Source: Actinomycetota bacterium (GTDB lineage Bacteria > Actinomycetota > Thermoleophilia > Solirubrobacterales > Solirubrobacteraceae). Taken from it: DNA of 36,025 bases. Below, one piece after another: positions 7,488 to 14,563 of this stretch (positions within the stretch are counted from its first letter, which is position 1; every line of letters starts with the position of its first letter). The notes beneath the pieces are model-generated. The model had not been told where the DNA came from. It saw only the letters and a list, made by a program, of their open reading frames with translations, and did no database searches. Location: contig VAWY01000037.1 of assembly GCA_005888335.1 (NCBI GenBank), positions 1 to 36,025 on the forward strand. Direction: 5' to 3'. The position numbers and the translations under genes are program-made.

Positions 7488-7850
7488 ATGCACCTCCAAC
7501 CTCAACCCGCCACCGGCCCGTCCCCGGCGAGCGCCAAGGCGCTCGGCCGCGAAAAGCTCGCCTCACGCCGCCGGCGCACGCAACGCATCCGCCGAACCGT
7601 CGCCGCCGCCGCGGTCACCGTCTTCGTCGCCCTCTTCGGGACCATCTACGTGCAGATGGCGGCCGGTCGCGACCCGGCCCTGTCCACCGCGAAGAAGACG
7701 CACGTGAGCGCCGCGGTCGCGAGCGCGGCGTCCGGCTCGAATTCCGGCGGCGACTCGACGACGTCGAGCGACACCGGCGCGTCCGGTTCGAGCTCGTCGA
7801 ACGAGCCGGCCACCGCCGCGCCCGCCGCGGTCACGACCCAGCAGTCGTGA
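7488..7850 (+). CDS. Small single-pass membrane protein, unknown function
   Basis: 120 aa. A basic cytoplasmic segment (EKLASRRRRTQRIRRT) precedes one hydrophobic helix (VAAAAVTVFVALFGTIYVQM near residues 38-57), then a Ser/Thr/Gly/Ala-rich extracytoplasmic tail without cysteines. Such proteins are common in Solirubrobacterales-like genomes, often as uncharacterised membrane-anchored tails. It lies 52 bases after the glycoside hydrolase on the same strand and could be its last partner. No family recognised; the start has no strong ribosome-binding site. Confidence 0.6.
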   Translation: MHLQPQPATGPSPASAKALGREKLASRRRRTQRIRRTVAAAAVTVFVALFGTIYVQMAAGRDPALSTAKKTHVSAAVASAASGSNSGGDSTTSSDTGASGSSSSNEPATAAPAAVTTQQS

Positions 7851-7854
7851 GTGG

Positions 7855-8259
7855 CTACACGCGGGCGCGCGCGACGAGCCAGTCGACGTACCACGCGCGC
7901 AGCATGGCGTCGCTGCGGGCGAACTCGTGATCGGGCTCGCGCGCGAGGTCCGCCGCCAGGGCCATGACCGCGTCGGCGCCGGGCGGGCCGCCGAGGACGC
8001 CCGCGAGCACCGCGGCCGCCGCTGAGCACTCGAAGACGCGCTCGCCCGCCGCCGCGCCGTCCAGCAGCAGCACGGCCTCGCCCGAGGCGAGCGCCACCCG
8101 CCACACGGCGCGGTCCGGCCCGGCCAGCACGCCCACGAACAGGTCGCGCTCGGTCAGGAGCGCGTCGAGCATCCGGTGCCCGAGCGGCAGCACGCACGAG
8201 CGCCGCCGGGCGGGGCGCGTGGCGGCGCGCGGATCGGTGCAGGTCGGGCGCAGGCGCAT
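7855..8259 (-). CDS. Hypothetical cytoplasmic protein
   Basis: 134 aa from an ATG at 8259. Not recognised. It has an Arg-rich start, then a mixed alpha/beta stretch (MLDALLTERDLFVGVLAGPD, WRVALASGEAVLLLDGAAAG) and a helical end with DHEFARSDAMLRAWYVDWLV. No membrane segment or signal peptide. An alternative ATG at the MLDALL position would give a shorter protein beginning at the ordered region. Convergent with the small membrane protein, with stops almost touching. Coding potential is supported by balanced amino-acid use compared with the shadow frames. Confidence 0.5.
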   Translation of the reverse strand: MRLRPTCTDPRAATRPARRRSCVLPLGHRMLDALLTERDLFVGVLAGPDRAVWRVALASGEAVLLLDGAAAGERVFECSAAAAVLAGVLGGPPGADAVMALAADLAREPDHEFARSDAMLRAWYVDWLVARARV

Positions 8260-8323
8260 GTCACTGGAACGCGTAGGGCGGCGGGGCGTCGGCGGCAAGT
8301 GGGGCCTGTCTCGCAGAAGTGAC

Positions 8324-8355
8324 GCCGCCGCGGGAGCCGGAGCCCCCGCGACGGC
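8324..8355 (-). terminator. Hairpin downstream of the Ser/Thr-rich secreted protein
   Basis: Arms 8324-8334 and 8345-8355 (gccgccgcggg / cccgcgacggc) pair over 11 bp with one mismatch. The hairpin sits 11 bases after the stop of the upstream minus-strand gene, so a terminator for it is likely. Confidence 0.5.
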
Positions 8356-8366
8356 AGGGCGGTCGC

Positions 8367-8627
8367 TCAGGAACGGCGCGCGTGGCGGCGCGTGCGATGC
8401 GCCCGCCGCGCCTTGCGCGTGCCGTTCGTCGTGGTCGTCGCGGACGACGTGCTGTCCGACGACGACGACGATGTGGTCGTGGTGTCCGACGACGTGCTCG
8501 TCGTCTCGCCGGGATAGGTGCCCGGGTCCGAGCCGTCGCCCCCGCACGCCCACGCGGCGCCGGCGCCCGTCAGCGCGAGCGCCCCGGTCGCGGCCAGCAC
8601 GGCCAGCGGGCGAATCACCTTCTCCAT
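8367..8627 (-). CDS. Small secreted Ser/Thr-rich protein with basic tail
   Basis: 86 aa. The ATG at 8627 is preceded by AGGAGG at ideal spacing, which favours it over the in-frame ATG 30 bases upstream. A signal peptide (VIRPLAVLAATGALALTGAG) ends near AWACGG; a run dominated by Ser and Thr follows, then a strongly basic C-terminus (RKARRAHRTRRHARRS). The single Cys after cleavage might also act as a lipobox-like residue, though LTGAGAAWAC is not classical. Function unknown; the Ser/Thr run suggests glycosylation or a flexible linker, and the basic tail could bind anionic wall polymers. Both are guesses. Confidence 0.65.
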   Translation of the reverse strand: MEKVIRPLAVLAATGALALTGAGAAWACGGDGSDPGTYPGETTSTSSDTTTTSSSSSDSTSSATTTTNGTRKARRAHRTRRHARRS

Positions 8628-8715
8628 CTCAACCTCCTGTGTTGAGTTGTGGTTCATCGCCCAGACGCGCGCCGGCCCTCGCAGTTGAGGACAACCCGCG
8701 ACTCTTAGAGAGCGC

Positions 8716-8899
8716 TTACAGGAGCCCGGCGGCGCGGGCGCGGTCGACGGCCTCGGCCCACGGTCAACACGCGCGGGGGGCCCGTCGCCAGGCGCTCGGC
8801 CAGCGCCGGCCGAGGCACGAGGTCGCGCCGCGCCGGCGGGTGCAGCTTGGTGCGCAGGAGCAGCGGCGGGGCGACCGGTGCGTCCGCGAGGTCGGTCAC
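8716..8899 (-). pseudogene. LuxR/MalT-like regulator, both ends kept, middle deleted
   Basis: From the GTG at 8899 the frame reads PLLLRTKLHPPARRDLVPRP then ALAERLATGPPRVLTV, the standard opening of MalT-type LuxR-family ATPase regulators. In intact members this is followed at once by the Walker A loop. Here the match stops near 8758, and in another frame the sequence reads WAEAVDRARAAGLL then stop (tta at 8716-8718), typical of how such long regulators end. About 46 first codons and about 14 last codons therefore appear joined, with some 800 or more codons missing. The C-terminal assignment is weaker than the N-terminal one. Confidence 0.55.
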
Positions 8900-8944
8900 G
8901 GACCGACCCTGATCCAGCCCCGGGGCCGTGAGTAGCCTGCGGCG

Positions 8945-10315
8945 ATGCCCGCCCGCCGCATCCGCGTCGCCCCGGCGGCGGCGCTGCGCGAGGGGTTCGA
9001 GGCGATCCGGCGTGAGGCCGGCGTGCCGCAGGCCTTCGCGGCCGACGTGCAAGCCGAGGCCGAAGCGGCGGCGCACCGCAACGTGGGCGGCGACCGGGTC
9101 GACCTGCCGTTCGTGACCATCGACCCGCCCAGGTCGCGCGACCTCGACCAGGCGCTGCACATCGAGCGCCGCGGCGACGGCCATCGCGTGCGCTACGCGA
9201 TCGCCGACGTCGGCGCGTTCGTCCAGGCGGGCGGCCCGCTCGACCGCGACACCCACGACCGCGGCGTGACCGTCTACGCCCCCGACGTCAAGGTGCCGCT
9301 CCACCCGCTAGTCCTGTCCGAGGGGGCGGCCAGCCTGCTCCCGGGCGAGTGGCGTCCGGCGATCCTCTGGACGCACGACCTCGACGCGACCGGCGAGGTG
9401 GTCGCGAGCGATGTCGTGCGCGCGCAGGTCCGCAGCGCGGAGCAGCACACCTACGACGACGTGCCGACGCAGCTCGAGCCGCTGCTGCGCCGGGTCGGCG
9501 AGCGGCGACTGGCACTCGAGCGCGCCCGCGGCGGCGTGCGGCTCGCCGTGCCCGAGCAGGAGGTCGTCAAGGAGGGCGCGACGTGGAGCACGCGTTACCG
9601 CGTGCCGGCGGCCAGCGAGGAGTTCAACGCGCAGATCTCGCTGATGACCGGGATGGCCGCGGCGCAGCTGATGCTGCGCGCCGGGTACGGCGTCCTGCGC
9701 ACGCAGACGCGGCCCGACGAGCGCGCGCTCGCCCGGCTGCGCCGCCAGGCCGCGGCGCTGCGGGTCGACTGGCCGCAGACCACGCCGTACGCCGAGTTCG
9801 TCCGCGCCCTCGACCCGCGCGTCCCCGCGCACGCCGCGCTGCTGCACGAGGCGACCGCGGTCGGCCGTGCGGCCACGTACACCGCGTTTGACGGCGAGCC
9901 GCCCGCGGAGCCCGCCCACTTCGCGATCGCCGCCCCGTACGCGCACGCCACGGCGCCGCTGCGGCGCCTGCAGGACCGCTACGTCTCGGAGTGCTGCCTG
10001 GCCGCCTGCGCCGGCGCGGCGCCGCCCGCGTGGGTCCGCCGCGGCCTGCCCGCCGTGCCGGCGGCCATGGCGTCGGGCGACCACCGCGCGCACGCGGTCG
10101 AGCGCGGCGTCGTCGACCTCGTCGAGGCCGTGCTGCTCGCCGGTCGCGAGGGCGAGCGCTTCGACGCCGTCGTCATCGACGACGCCCTCGTCCAGCTGCG
10201 CGACCCAGCGGTCCGCGCGCGGCTCGACGGAGTCTCCCCCGCGCCGGGCAGCGAGGTCTCGGTGCGGCTCGACCGCGCCGACCCTGCCACCCGGACCGTG
10301 ACGTTCTCTGTGTAG
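8945..10315 (+). CDS. RNB-domain (RNase II/R-like) ribonuclease
   Basis: 456 aa, ATG at 8945. The RNB catalytic block is clear: PFVTIDPPRSRDLDQALHIE near residues 55-75 carries the metal-binding aspartates, followed by YAIADVGAFVQAGGPLD, then ISLMTGMAAAQLML and ATAPLRRLQDRYVSE. Length and absence of N-terminal cold-shock domains place it with the short actinobacterial RNB proteins rather than full RNase R. It should degrade RNA 3'-5' in the cytoplasm. It is flanked by two genes that survive only as end fragments, but is itself intact. Confidence 0.9.
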   Translation: MPARRIRVAPAAALREGFEAIRREAGVPQAFAADVQAEAEAAAHRNVGGDRVDLPFVTIDPPRSRDLDQALHIERRGDGHRVRYAIADVGAFVQAGGPLDRDTHDRGVTVYAPDVKVPLHPLVLSEGAASLLPGEWRPAILWTHDLDATGEVVASDVVRAQVRSAEQHTYDDVPTQLEPLLRRVGERRLALERARGGVRLAVPEQEVVKEGATWSTRYRVPAASEEFNAQISLMTGMAAAQLMLRAGYGVLRTQTRPDERALARLRRQAAALRVDWPQTTPYAEFVRALDPRVPAHAALLHEATAVGRAATYTAFDGEPPAEPAHFAIAAPYAHATAPLRRLQDRYVSECCLAACAGAAPPAWVRRGLPAVPAAMASGDHRAHAVERGVVDLVEAVLLAGREGERFDAVVIDDALVQLRDPAVRARLDGVSPAPGSEVSVRLDRADPATRTVTFSV

Positions 10316-10334
10316 CCGTACGCTTGTCGCGATC

Positions 10335-10548
10335 GTGCCCGAGGTGCGCCTGCCGTACGAGTTCTCCGCTCCGCTGCGGACCGCTCGGCTCGTGCTGCGC
10401 ACGATGACCGACGACGACGTCGACGACATCTGCGCGTACCAGTCGCGCGCCGACGTTTGCCGCTATCTGCCTGTGGTTCAAGGGCGACTGGGGTGACACA
10501 GCGGTGTACGCGATCCTCGACCGCGAATGGCCGACCCACCCGCCTTGA
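10335..10548 (+). pseudogene. GNAT acetyltransferase, first and last codons kept, middle deleted
   Basis: From GTG 10335 the frame reads PYEFSAPLRTARLVLRTMTD then DDVDDICAYQSRADVCRYLP, the usual first ~46 residues of RimJ/RimL-type N-acetyltransferases. The match ends near 10471 and the frame soon stops. In another frame, directly adjoining, WFKGDWGDTAVYAILDREWP followed by THPP and stop (10546-10548) is a typical GNAT C-terminus. The acetyl-CoA-binding core (about 100 residues) is absent. The tail overlaps the start of the homoserine dehydrogenase gene, so the original gene order was GNAT then hom. Confidence 0.75.
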
Positions 10549-11597
10549 AGCCGGTCCGCATCTGGCTGGTCGGCTTTGGCACGGTGGGCAGATGGCTGGC
10601 CCGCGCCCTGGACTCGCAGGCGGAGCGGCTCGCCCTCAGCTACGGCATCGATGTGACGGTCGTCGGTCTCGCCAACCGGCGAGACGGGTTCATCTACGAC
10701 GCCAACGGGCTCGACCTCGCGTCGGTCCTCGAGCCGGCCTCGGGCGGGGGCTCGATCACCGAGCACCCTGGCGTGCGCCGGTGGCCGAGCACCCTCGAAG
10801 GGCTGCGCGCCACGGAGGCTGACCTTCTCGTCGAGGTGACGTCGAGTCCTTCCAGCGACGGCGAGCCCGGCGTCGCGCACATGCGCGAGGCGCTGGAGCG
10901 CGGCATCCCGGTGGTGACCTCCAACAAGTGGCCCGTCGCCTTGCATGGGGTCGAGCTCGCCGAGCGGGCCCGCAGCCAAGGCATCGCCTTTCGCGCCGAG
11001 TCCACCGTCATGTCGGGAACGCCGGTGCTCAGCACGCTGGTCGACGGCCTCGCGGGCACGGTCCCGATCGCGCTTCGGGGCGTGCTCAACGCGACCGTCA
11101 ACTTCGTCCTCACGCGGATGGCGGCCGGCCTGTCCTACGACGAGGCGCTGGCCGAGGCGCAGCGAGCCGGGCTGGCCGAGCGCGATCCGAGCGCGGACGT
11201 CGAGGGTCACGACGCGGTGGCGAAGGTGATGATCCTCTCGGCCCTCGTGTTCGGCCGGCAGCTTCGACGCGACCAGGTCGCCTGCCGCGGCGTCACCGAC
11301 CTCGACCGAGCGGAGATCGACCGGGCGGCGTCCAGCGGCGCGCGACTCAGGCACGTCGCGACGCTCGAGTTCGCCGAGCCCGATGGGATCGGAGAGGTCA
11401 CCGCTCGAGTCCAGCCCGAGCTCGTCGGCCGCGACGATCCGCTGGCCAGCATCGACGGGACGACCAACGCCCTCGTGCTTCAGGCCAGCCCGGTCGGCCA
11501 GGTCGCGATCATCGGACCGGGCGCGGGGCCGCAGCTTGCCGGGCAAGGTGTGTTCAGCGACCTCATCGCCGTCGCGCGCCCTCGCGTCGCCGGCTAG
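10527..11597 (+). CDS. hom: Homoserine dehydrogenase, short form without ACT domain
   Basis: 356 aa. The NAD(P)-binding start IWLVGFGTVGRWLARAL, the catalytic-Lys region VVTSNKWPVALHG and the substrate-domain blocks RGVLNATVNFVLTRM and AERDPSADVEGHDAVAKV match homoserine dehydrogenase, which reduces aspartate semialdehyde to homoserine for Thr/Met synthesis. The usual start of the substrate domain, EASVGGGIPVI, is replaced by AESTVMSGTPVLSTL. Common bacterial Hom proteins are ~430 aa with a C-terminal ACT domain for threonine feedback; this ends before it. It may be a second, feedback-free enzyme or act on a related substrate. Its stop overlaps the stop of the convergent ABC remnant. Confidence 0.8.
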   Translation: MADPPALKPVRIWLVGFGTVGRWLARALDSQAERLALSYGIDVTVVGLANRRDGFIYDANGLDLASVLEPASGGGSITEHPGVRRWPSTLEGLRATEADLLVEVTSSPSSDGEPGVAHMREALERGIPVVTSNKWPVALHGVELAERARSQGIAFRAESTVMSGTPVLSTLVDGLAGTVPIALRGVLNATVNFVLTRMAAGLSYDEALAEAQRAGLAERDPSADVEGHDAVAKVMILSALVFGRQLRRDQVACRGVTDLDRAEIDRAASSGARLRHVATLEFAEPDGIGEVTARVQPELVGRDDPLASIDGTTNALVLQASPVGQVAIIGPGAGPQLAGQGVFSDLIAVARPRVAG

Positions 11598-11846
11598 GGC
11601 GTCGGGTCGTGGTTGAACAGGCGCTTGGCCCAGAGGTAGCCGACGAGGCCGATGCCGACGGACCAGGCGATGGCGAGGAGACGTCGAGAGGATCTGGACC
11701 ATGGTCGTCTTGCCGGCGCCGTTGGGGCCGAGCAGCGCGAAGACGGTGCCTTCGGCGACGTCGAGCTCGATGCCGTCGAGCACGACGTGGTCGCCGAACG
11801 ACTTGCGCAGGCCGGTTGCCGAGATCGCCGATCGCGCAGGGGTCAC
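11594..11846 (-). pseudogene. ABC exporter: ATPase 5' end fused to permease 3' end
   Basis: The GTG at 11846 opens a DrrA-like ATPase (ISATGLRKSFGDHVVLDGIE, then FALLGPNGAGKTTMVQILST, the Walker A loop). Near 11684 the match stops. In another frame the adjoining sequence reads AIAWSVGIGLVGYLWAKRLF, NHDPTP, stop, the usual end of an ABC-2 permease. Thus most of the ATPase gene and most of the following permease gene are missing. The GTG overlaps the stop of the DUF4097 gene (GTGA), so the three formed one operon. Neither component can work. Confidence 0.75.
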
Positions 11847-12688
11847 GGGCGCCTGATCACGACGTCGCCGAAGGAGGTGCGAGCGCGCACGTCGACGGTC
11901 TCGGCCGACGGCTCGGGGGCGCCGACGGCGTCGAGCGCGTTGTGCACCTTGCCTGCCATGGCGCTCACGTCGAGCCACGCTGCGGTCCCTTCGCGGATGC
12001 CGACCTCGAGGTCGCCCACCTTCGTTTCCAGCACGACCGTGCCGCGCACGACCTCGCCCACCCGGACGTCGCCGTTGGCGGACTTGGCGACGACGCTCGC
12101 GCGCGACTCTTCCACCGCGATATCGCCGTTGGCCGCGTTGAGGCGCAGGTCGCCGCCCGCCACGCCGACCCACGTGTCGCCGTTGGAGTTCTTGATCACC
12201 GCGCTGTCGCCGAGCTCGCGCACGCGCACGTCGCCCGACCCGACGGTGACCTCGGCGTGGCCCCTCGCCTGCTCCACGCTGATGTCGCCGGCGCCGCTCT
12301 TCAGGCTGAGCGTGTCGACCTGGTCGATACGGATGTGCCCGAGCCCGGTCTTGAGCCGGCAGTCGCCGAGCCGACCGTCGCAGTCGAAGCCCGCCAGCTG
12401 CGCGGCGCCGTGCACGCTCGAGCCGGCCGGCAGCTCGACCGTCACGTCGATCGACCCCCCGGCGCTGCGAATGGACCAGGAGCGCAGCTTCGGCGCCTTG
12501 ATCAGCAATTGCTGGTCCGCGCACTCGACGCGGGTCAGCTCGGCCGCCCTGAGGTCCTCCCGGTTGGACGCGTCGCTGGGCTGCACGTCGACGACCGTGG
12601 CGTCGCGGTCGCCCGCGCGGATCCGGACGTCGCCCATGACGAGGTCGATCGTGGCCGAGATCGGTTCGGGAGTGGCGAAGGTCGGCAT
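11843..12688 (-). CDS. DUF4097 beta-strand-repeat protein
   Basis: 281 aa made almost wholly of short repeated beta strands with alternating hydrophobics, such as LKSGAGDISVEQARG, VTVGSGDVRVRELGD, IKNSNGDTWVGVAGGD, LNAANGDIAVEESRA and AKSANGDVRVGEVVRG: the DUF4097/toastrack-like beta-helix pattern. No signal peptide is seen, so it is probably cytoplasmic. AGGAG lies upstream of the ATG. In actinobacteria such genes commonly sit between a small DNA-binding protein and a DrrAB-like ABC exporter; here the binding protein is intact upstream, but the exporter downstream is wrecked. Function of the family is unknown. Confidence 0.8.
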   Translation of the reverse strand: MPTFATPEPISATIDLVMGDVRIRAGDRDATVVDVQPSDASNREDLRAAELTRVECADQQLLIKAPKLRSWSIRSAGGSIDVTVELPAGSSVHGAAQLAGFDCDGRLGDCRLKTGLGHIRIDQVDTLSLKSGAGDISVEQARGHAEVTVGSGDVRVRELGDSAVIKNSNGDTWVGVAGGDLRLNAANGDIAVEESRASVVAKSANGDVRVGEVVRGTVVLETKVGDLEVGIREGTAAWLDVSAMAGKVHNALDAVGAPEPSAETVDVRARTSFGDVVIRRP

Positions 12689-12749
12689 TGGGATGTTCTC
12701 CTGAAGGGGTCAGGTTCGAGCTTCGGGCGGTGTGAGAAGCGGCGGGCGG

Positions 12750-13241
12750 TCAGTGCGCCCAGCCCTTGTACGAGTCGCCGATCCGCCCGCTGCCCTGCCG
12801 CGGGCGGCGGTCGTCGTGCGCGACAGCCGCAGCGACGACACGCACGAGCCAGGCATTGACGGACAGCCGCTCGCGGCCGGCTGCCTGCTCGACGCCGGCC
12901 TTGAGCTGCTCAGGCAGACGGAGATTGATGCGCGCCGTCGCGCCCGCGTCGGCGTCCGGCGGCGGGGCGTCGCCGGCGGGCTCGACCGGCTCGTCGGCCG
13001 GGGCCGGCGTCACGACGAACTCGGGCTCTCCCGCGCGCAACCGCAGCTCGACCGTGCCGGGCGCGAACTCGCGCGTGATCTCGTCCGCCGCCGCCGACAG
13101 CGCATCGAGCAGCATCAGCCGGATCGCGGGCTCGAGCGGAGCGGTCAGGCGCTCGGCGAGCGCGCGGGCGTCCTCACCGCCCGCGTCGGCAGCGATGCCG
13201 AGCTCTCGACGGAGGTTCTCGACGTACGGCGTCAGGTCCAT
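12750..13241 (-). CDS. Ribbon-helix-helix (HicB/Arc-like) regulator
   Basis: 163 aa. The N-terminal ~70 residues are helical (VENLRRELGIAADAG, EPAIRLMLLDALSAAADEIT), an acidic/Pro-rich linker follows, and the end has ARINLRLPEQLKAGVEQAAG then RERLSVNAWLVRVVAAAV, the ribbon-helix-helix pattern of HicB/CopG/Arc proteins, with a short basic tail. No toxin gene is beside it, so a toxin-antitoxin role is unlikely. Its place upstream of DUF4097 and the ABC remnant suggests it regulates that operon. Two direct repeats sit just upstream of its start (see 13250-13266). Confidence 0.75.
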   Translation of the reverse strand: MDLTPYVENLRRELGIAADAGGEDARALAERLTAPLEPAIRLMLLDALSAAADEITREFAPGTVELRLRAGEPEFVVTPAPADEPVEPAGDAPPPDADAGATARINLRLPEQLKAGVEQAAGRERLSVNAWLVRVVAAAVAHDDRRPRQGSGRIGDSYKGWAH

Positions 13242-13249
13242 GGTGCCAG

Positions 13250-13266
13250 TATGGCATCATTATGGC
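13250..13266. promoter_or_regulatory. Direct repeats upstream of the RHH regulator
   Basis: The hexamer tatggc occurs at 13250-13255 and 13261-13266, 11 bases apart and so on one DNA face; on the minus strand this reads GCCATAATGATGCCATA. Ribbon-helix-helix dimers usually bind such short tandem sites. CATAAT in the same stretch could be a -10 element. The first repeat begins 9 bases upstream of the start codon, so autoregulation is plausible but unproven. Confidence 0.45.
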
Positions 13267-13315
13267 GTCACGCAAGGCCACCATGGCGCGCGCCTGGTGT
13301 CAGGTCGCGCGCTGG

Positions 13316-14563
13316 TCAGCCCTGACCGGTGGTCTCGGCGAGCCGCTGGGCGAGGTAGCGGCGCTCGGCGTCGGTGGCCGCCAGCTCGAGCGCCTCGCGA
13401 TAGCTTGCCGCCGCCTCGGCGTGCCGCTTCAGGCGGCGCAGCAGGTCGGCGCGCGTGGCGGGCAGGAGGTGGTAGCCGGCGAGGTCCCCCGAGGCGTCCA
13501 GCGCCTCCACCAGCTGCAGCCCGGCGGCGGGGCCGTCGGCCATCGCGACGGCTACCGCCCGGTTGAGCTCCACCACCGCGGACGGGACGAGCTGGGCGAG
13601 CCGCCCGTAGAGCTGGGCGATCTGCGCCCAATCGGTGTCGGCGGCGGTCGCGGCGGTTGTGTGGCAGGCCGCGATGGCCGCCTGCAGCTGGTAGGGCCCG
13701 GCGCGGTCGTGTCGCAAGGCCGCGTCGAGCAGGCCGAGGCCCTCGTCGATCTCGCTCATGTCCCAGCGGGTGCGGTCCTGGTCCTCCAGCCTCACGACGT
13801 CACCCGCGTCGTCGACCCGGGCAGCGCGCCGAGCGTGCTGCAGGAGCATCAGCGCGAGCAGGCCGAGCGGCTCAGGCTCGTCGGGCATCAGCCTGGTGAG
13901 GGTGCGGGCCAGGCGGATGGCTTCCGCGCAGAGCTCCTGGCGCACGAGCTCGGCGCCCGACGTGGCGGCGTAGCCCTCGTTGAACAGCAGATACAGCACG
14001 GCCAGCACCCCGCCGGTGCGTTCCGGCAGCAGGCGCGCCGGCGGCACGCGGAAGGGGATGCCGGCGTGGCGGATCTTGCCCTTGGCTCGGACCAGGCGCT
14101 TGGCCATCGTCGGCTCGGGGACCAGGAAGGCACGGGCGATCTCGGCGGTCGTCAGGCCGGCGAGGGTTCGCAGCGTGAGGGCGACCCGGGCCTCGAGCGA
14201 AAGCGCGGGGTGACAGCAGGTGAAGATCAGCCGCAGGCGGTCGTCCCGGACGCTGCCGTCATCGCCGTCGTCGTCCGGTTCGCCGGTGTGCCACAGCACC
14301 GCTGTCTCCTGCAGCTTGGCGGCCTCCGTCGCGCCACGGCGCAGCCGGTCCCGCGCGCGGTTGCGCGCCGTCGTGGTGAGCCAGGCGCCGGGGCGGCGCG
14401 GGACGCCATCGCGAGGCCAGCGCTCCAGCGCCAGCGCGAAGGCGTCCTGCGCACACTCCTCGGCGAGGTCCCAGTCACGCGTCATCCGGATCAGCGTCGC
14501 GACCACGCGCCCCCATTCCGTGCGGAACGCGCCGGCGAGCGCGGCCTCGACCTCCTGGCTCAC
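13316..14563 (-). CDS. ECF42-type sigma factor with TPR-like C-terminal extension
   Basis: 415 aa, GTG at 14563 overlapping the YCII stop (GTGA). Region 2: VVATLIRMTRDWDLAEECAQ, DAFALALERWP, RPGAWLTTTARNRARDRLRR. Region 4: TLRTLAGLTTAEIARAFLVP, EPTMAKRLVRAKGKI. A ~220-residue helical extension follows (YLLFNEGYAATSG, LLALMLLQHARRAARVDDAG, AVVELNRAVAVAMADG, HAEAAASYREALELA), matching the TPR-like domain of the ECF42 group, whose genes sit beside YCII-related DGPF proteins. Such factors have no classical anti-sigma, and the extension is thought to control activity. A GC-rich hairpin near 13276-13304 may end transcription. Confidence 0.88.
   Translation of the reverse strand: MSQEVEAALAGAFRTEWGRVVATLIRMTRDWDLAEECAQDAFALALERWPRDGVPRRPGAWLTTTARNRARDRLRRGATEAAKLQETAVLWHTGEPDDDGDDGSVRDDRLRLIFTCCHPALSLEARVALTLRTLAGLTTAEIARAFLVPEPTMAKRLVRAKGKIRHAGIPFRVPPARLLPERTGGVLAVLYLLFNEGYAATSGAELVRQELCAEAIRLARTLTRLMPDEPEPLGLLALMLLQHARRAARVDDAGDVVRLEDQDRTRWDMSEIDEGLGLLDAALRHDRAGPYQLQAAIAACHTTAATAADTDWAQIAQLYGRLAQLVPSAVVELNRAVAVAMADGPAAGLQLVEALDASGDLAGYHLLPATRADLLRRLKRHAEAAASYREALELAATDAERRYLAQRLAETTGQG

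Noticed and set aside
10173..12524. Long minus-strand frame of about 780 codons across hom and DUF4097
   Set aside because: It is antisense to hom and out of frame with DUF4097; only the short stretch 11684-11846 encodes real ABC ATPase sequence. The rest is a high-GC shadow.
12750..13241. HicAB-type toxin-antitoxin pair
   Set aside because: Only a ribbon-helix-helix protein is present; no HicA-like or other toxin frame adjoins it, and the neighbours are DUF4097 and an ABC remnant.
13276..13304. GC-rich hairpin downstream of the ECF42 sigma gene as a separate terminator feature
   Set aside because: The arms need a bulge and are low-complexity gcgc runs, so it is mentioned with the gene but not listed on its own.
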